Source of the DNA: CAILZL01 sp035548495
Lineage (GTDB): Bacteria; Pseudomonadota; Gammaproteobacteria; Steroidobacterales; Steroidobacteraceae
DNA: 64,000 nucleotides
Reading direction: 5' to 3'
Assembly (NCBI GenBank): GCA_035548495.1
Contig: DASZSV010000072.1
Location: forward strand, 1 to 64,000
The translations under genes were made by a program, and so were the position numbers. Positions 62,116 to 64,000 of this stretch are shown one piece after another (position 1 is the first letter of the stretch; each line of letters begins with the position of its first letter). Below the pieces are notes generated by a model. It ran no database searches and had not been told where the DNA came from. It saw nothing but the letters and a program-made list of their open reading frames with translations.

Positions 62116-63531
62116 GTCTTCGCACTGCGCCGAATGTCATGAGATGAATCAACAACGTCAGAGCAAAGATCAAGGACTGACGGAGAACTTCTATTACGAC
62201 AATGTGTACCGCCTGACGTCATCGACGCTGAACGGCACGACGAATATCTCGGCAACGTATGATCTGCTGGGCAACATCACCAGCCGCAGTGATGTTGGCA
62301 GTTACAACTACACCACGGCACAATCGGGTTGCACGTACTATTCCAACCCACAGTTATATGCGGTTCGCAAGGCGGGCAATACGGTGTATTGCTATGATAA
62401 AAATGGCAACGCGACCCAGATTGGATCAGGTAACTCCATTACCTGGACCAGCCTCAATCAACCCAGTGTTATTCACAACAACGGCAACGCTACGCAGTTG
62501 TTCTACGATGCTAATCATCAGCGCTGGAAGCAGATTGCGACCTATGGCACTGGTACTGAAACTACCATCTACATTGGCGGCCTGATGGAAAAGACCACCA
62601 ACATCGTGACTGGCACTACTGATTACAAACATTACATTCCCGTGGGAGACACCACAGTGGAATACATCCGCAGAAGCAGCGGCGCCAATAACACCTACTA
62701 TGCCACTTCCGATCATCTTGGCAGCAGTGACTTTGTGACGTGTGGATCGGACGTCAGCGGATGTTCAGCAGGCACTGTGCTTGTACATGAAAGCTTCAAT
62801 GCCTTTGGATCACGCAGAGGCGGCAGTTGGAGTGGTTCGCCCACATCCGCTGACATGAACAATATTGCCAGCACCACACGCACTGGCTTTACTGGCCAGG
62901 AGATGATAGATAATCTCAATCTCGTCAATATGAATGGTCGTGTTTACAATCCAGCCATTGGCAGGTTTATCAGTGCGGACCCGCATGTGACAGACCCCAC
63001 CAATCCGCAGAACTTTAATCGCTATAGCTATGTATTGAACAATCCATTGAGCTACACCGACCCCACGGGGTTTGATGACACGAAGTGTCAGGTTAATAAA
63101 AAACCGCACAGGATTCACGTGGCAGTGATACGGCGGTCACGTGCAACCCGAATGGTGGCGGTGATGGAGGTGGCGCTAGTGATGGGGATAAAAATACGAA
63201 TAGCGACAATAATGATAAAGGAGATAATAACGATTCGAGCAATAATGGAACTGGCGATAATGAGAACAATAACGACTCGGATCCCCTCAAGGACATGAAG
63301 GATGAGACAGAATAGGTGGGTCAAGTAGTTACGGATGTCGGTGTCGTCGTCGCAACAAAAAATCCCGAAGCGGGTGCTTTTATAGCTGCTGCTGGAGTGA
63401 TCATTAACTATGGCGGGAGACTTGTTGAGTCGGCTATGGGGTGGGTTGCTCAAAAAATGGTTGATGCAATGATCAACGAGGGAGCAGATTTTTATACCAG
63501 TGCATTACAACAACGATATCCGCATAAGTAG
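62102..63531 (+). pseudogene. Rhs C-terminal fragment, frameshifted (unit 3)
   Basis: The longest core piece: YD-repeat part (TENFYYDNVYRLTSSTLNG, YDLLGNITSRSDVG, YCYDKNGNATQIG, QLFYDANHQRWKQIATYG, IYIGGLMEKT), then the same core as unit 2 to NNPLSYTDPTGFDDTKC. At the A6 run 63098-63103 the frame is shifted: reading on one base back gives AQDSRGSDTAVTCNPNGGG, matching unit 2 (AQDSRGSDTVVHC), and a long Asp/Asn-rich spacer. A TAG at 63313-63315 then interrupts before a 71-residue hydrophobic-then-helical tip ending QQRYPHK (63316-63531). Probably inactive in this state. Confidence 0.72.
62106..62147. repeat. Junction palindrome between Rhs units 2 and 3
   Basis: AGCGCAATAAG followed by CGCACTGCGCCGAATGTCATGAGATGAA. 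The last 18 bases match the 59991-60008 copy with one difference. It carries the stop codon of the preceding membrane-protein gene and overlaps the start of the third Rhs frame. Confidence 0.7.
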
Positions 63532-63898
63532 CCAACTCGGCTATGTTTCGAGTGGCGCTACTGCAGTGAAACGATAAAACGCAATGCTGTAGTAGCCCCT
63601 TGAAAATTATTTTTTTATGGAATTTATCCTAAAAGTGTTTAAGTGAGGTATAAGATTGCATATGCTGAAACTCTACGTTGTGCTGCGAAATAATGCCAGA
63701 GAAAGTATCTTTCTGAAGAGCGAAAATGTTTCAGTTGTTGTGACTGAGCTAATTACATGCGTAACGAACATATATTGAAAGTTGTTGAGGGTTCCTATCG
63801 TTAGAAGTGCTGATAACTTCTCGAATTCCTTGCGGTCGCTTTATTAACGACCTTCTAAAAAGGACTACGTTGGTTATTTAAAACTTGCAGAGTGCTAT
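63532..63898. other. AT-rich gap after Rhs unit 3
   Basis: 367 bp of clearly lower GC than the main chromosome part. One 38-codon frame starts at 63662 (MLKLYVVLRNNARESIFLKS, stop near 63778) with GAGGT upstream but at poor spacing; it could be a broken immunity gene. Nothing else is seen. Confidence 0.4.
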
Positions 63899-64000
63899 AT
63901 GCAACTAACTATCGGTTTTGCGTTTGATGTGTTGGCAGCTATTGCTACGGTAGTGCTTTATATTTCTGCGGCCCTTTCATTTATGCGCCGACAGCGCTCA
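63899..64000 (+). CDS. Start of a possible membrane protein, cut by the window end
   Basis: ATG at 63899 opens a frame with no stop to the end of the window: 34 residues, MQLTIGFAFDVLAAIATVVL followed by a further hydrophobic stretch and the basic FMRRQRS. One transmembrane helix is predicted by eye. Its position after the third Rhs tip would fit a membrane immunity protein, but too little is visible. Confidence 0.35.
   Translation, partial: MQLTIGFAFDVLAAIATVVLYISAALSFMRRQRS

Noticed and set aside
63095..63106. Programmed -1 ribosomal frameshift at AAAAAAC
   Set aside because: The codon phase at the run is AAA-AAA-C, not the X-XXY-YYZ phase of a canonical slippery site, and a TAG follows later in the new frame; mutation or homopolymer variation is simpler.
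61059..63315. TAG recoding or readthrough in the Rhs tips
   Set aside because: Ordinary genes in the window (the DUF971 gene, the small membrane protein at 7411, the dedA gene) use TAG as their stop, so reassignment is not supported.
57941..64000. Gene-cassette (integron) array
   Set aside because: The junction palindromes have no GTTRRRY/RYYYAAC core sites, no integrase gene is visible, and the units share homologous Rhs cores, which fits Rhs module displacement better.
1..64000. CRISPR arrays, tRNA or rRNA genes, insertion-sequence transposases
   Set aside because: No regularly spaced direct repeats, no tRNA-like TTCRA arms in a cloverleaf context, and no transposase frames were found on reading the window.

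Overview
The window comes from a gammaproteobacterium. The ubiE-ubiJ-ubiB block behind a DUF971 gene, the unfused seven-gene trp cluster with a trpL attenuator, rppH and the proteobacterial GTCATTCCCGC repeats all fit. Secreted glycoside hydrolases (GH39, GH5 with two CBM6 modules, a GH44 lipoprotein with a poly-serine linker) suggest a plant-polysaccharide degrader of Cellvibrio or Steroidobacter type. The family cannot be fixed from this sequence alone.

Layout. 0-7.8 kb: end of a DUF971 gene, a persulfide dioxygenase-rhodanese, ubiE/ubiJ/ubiB (ubiquinone), a DUF3658 protein, a hotdog-like protein, a DedA membrane protein and panD. 8-11 kb: an undecaprenyl-phosphate sugar transferase facing a GH39 enzyme. 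11.3-18.7 kb (minus strand): trpL-E-G-D-C-F-B-A, with a classical attenuator in front and palindromic repeats inserted between trpD and trpC and at the 3' end of trpF. 18.9-25.6 kb: a PilZ protein, cytochrome b561, an Omp85-like protein, an unknown membrane protein and a TonB-dependent receptor.

25.9-33.8 kb is a nitrate-type uptake locus. A sigma-54 promoter and a leader RNA with a terminator precede nrtA, nrtB, a fused double ATPase and an outer-membrane porin. The antiterminator/sensor pair nasT-nasS follows. The regulator genes thus lie in the same locus as the leader they probably control. 34-41.8 kb: AraC-type regulator, GH5-CBM6-CBM6 cellulase, sugar-efflux MFS, a thioredoxin-like DUF255 protein and a DUF2147 protein. 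42-50.8 kb: an overlapping signalling operon (TonB receptor, YfiR-like periplasmic protein, hybrid histidine kinase, receiver-kinase), then a GAF/PAS sensor with no output domain. 50.8-57.9 kb: pdxH, a zincin-like protein and a FecE/BtuD-type ATPase with overlapping ends; a diguanylate cyclase; the GH44 enzyme; a FecCD/BtuC-type permease; rppH.

57.9-64 kb is an accessory region of lower GC. It holds three partial Rhs/YD-repeat units. Each has the conserved RHS core end (more of it in each successive unit), a different C-terminal tip, and one or two small downstream genes that could be immunity genes. A short palindrome lies at each unit boundary. Two of the three units carry frameshifts or in-frame TAG codons. 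This looks like an orphan polymorphic-toxin array. It is the least ordinary part of the window, with the trp attenuator and the nitrate leader as the best-supported regulatory finds.
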